Assembly (NCBI RefSeq): GCF_025148125.1 | Contig: NZ_CP102267.1 | Span: 4,622,501 to 4,685,728, forward strand | Direction of reading: 5' to 3' | DNA: 63,228 nucleotides | Origin: Blautia wexlerae DSM 19850 | GTDB lineage: Bacteria > Bacillota > Clostridia > Lachnospirales > Lachnospiraceae | In this document: positions 63,171-63,228 of the stretch, one piece after another | Layout: every line of letters begins with the position of its first letter | Numbering within the stretch: the stretch's first letter is position 1 | Notes under the pieces: model-generated | What the model saw: only the letters and a program-made list of their open reading frames with translations | Databases searched by the model: none | What the model was told of the DNA's origin: nothing | Position numbers and translations under genes: made by a program

Positions 63171-63228
63171 CTCAATATTATCAATACACACTTAATATAG
63201 AAGTAATACGAACCGGGAGAACCAGAAA

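Overview
The window reads as the chromosomal origin region of a low-GC Gram-positive bacterium, most likely a gut Lachnospiraceae (Blautia/Mediterraneibacter-like). The support is the conserved order mnmE-mnmG-rsmG with jag-yidC-yidD-rnpA-rpmH running away from a DnaA-box cluster at the right edge, a Soj/Spo0J pair with perfect 16-bp parS sites, DUF3881 and DUF4446 genes, and many secreted proteins with glucan/choline-binding-like repeats. Nearly all genes are on the minus strand, so they point away from the origin. The exceptions are an alpha/beta hydrolase, one transposase and two gene relics.

Layout, left to right. 1-4023: dlt-like surface-modification operon (MBOAT acyltransferase, SGNH/DltD-like protein, amino-acid adenylation enzyme cut by the window edge). 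4164-7774: four secreted proteins, two of them transglutaminase-like with wall-binding repeats. 8212-9215: HAD phosphatase and Hpt protein. 9558-14678: HtrA protease, large DUF5722 glycosidase-like secreted protein, signal peptidase I. 15181-16740: aminotransferase with an N-terminal XRE helix-turn-helix, followed by an AT-rich region carrying nine GTTCAAT/ATTGAAC motifs. 17919-21679: two tandem LeuD-LeuC type isomerase modules. 21839-24397: nucleoside salvage operon (udp, cdd, deoB). 24822-31977: junk-rich zone with a truncated DUF1254 gene, a frameshifted IS605-type TnpB with its omega-RNA, a Fic protein with its own operator, an IS4-family element, an HTH pseudogene and a class D beta-lactamase relic.

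31978-41302 looks like a degraded integrative element or captured plasmid next to tRNA-Arg(CCT). It has a BcrA-type ABC exporter with a two-component system, small membrane and cytosolic proteins, a RepA_N initiator with internal iterons, ParA/ParB, a second ParB killed by one TAG codon, and a 300-bp array of nine AGCTAA motifs that may be the element's centromere. 41303-63228 is the core origin region: a secreted protein, DUF3881, serS, DUF4446, parB/parA, alpha/beta hydrolase, a GldA/F/G-type ABC system with a DUF4340 protein, rsmG, mnmG, mnmE, jag, yidC, yidD, rnpA, rpmH and oriC.

The intergenic DNA is the most unusual part. It holds at least four families of short structured repeats. The best is a ~140-bp element with TTACTGTTCAC ends, present in five copies plus a stub, whose internal hairpins change sequence while staying paired. 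Six perfect parS sites and one degenerate site are scattered among these repeats.
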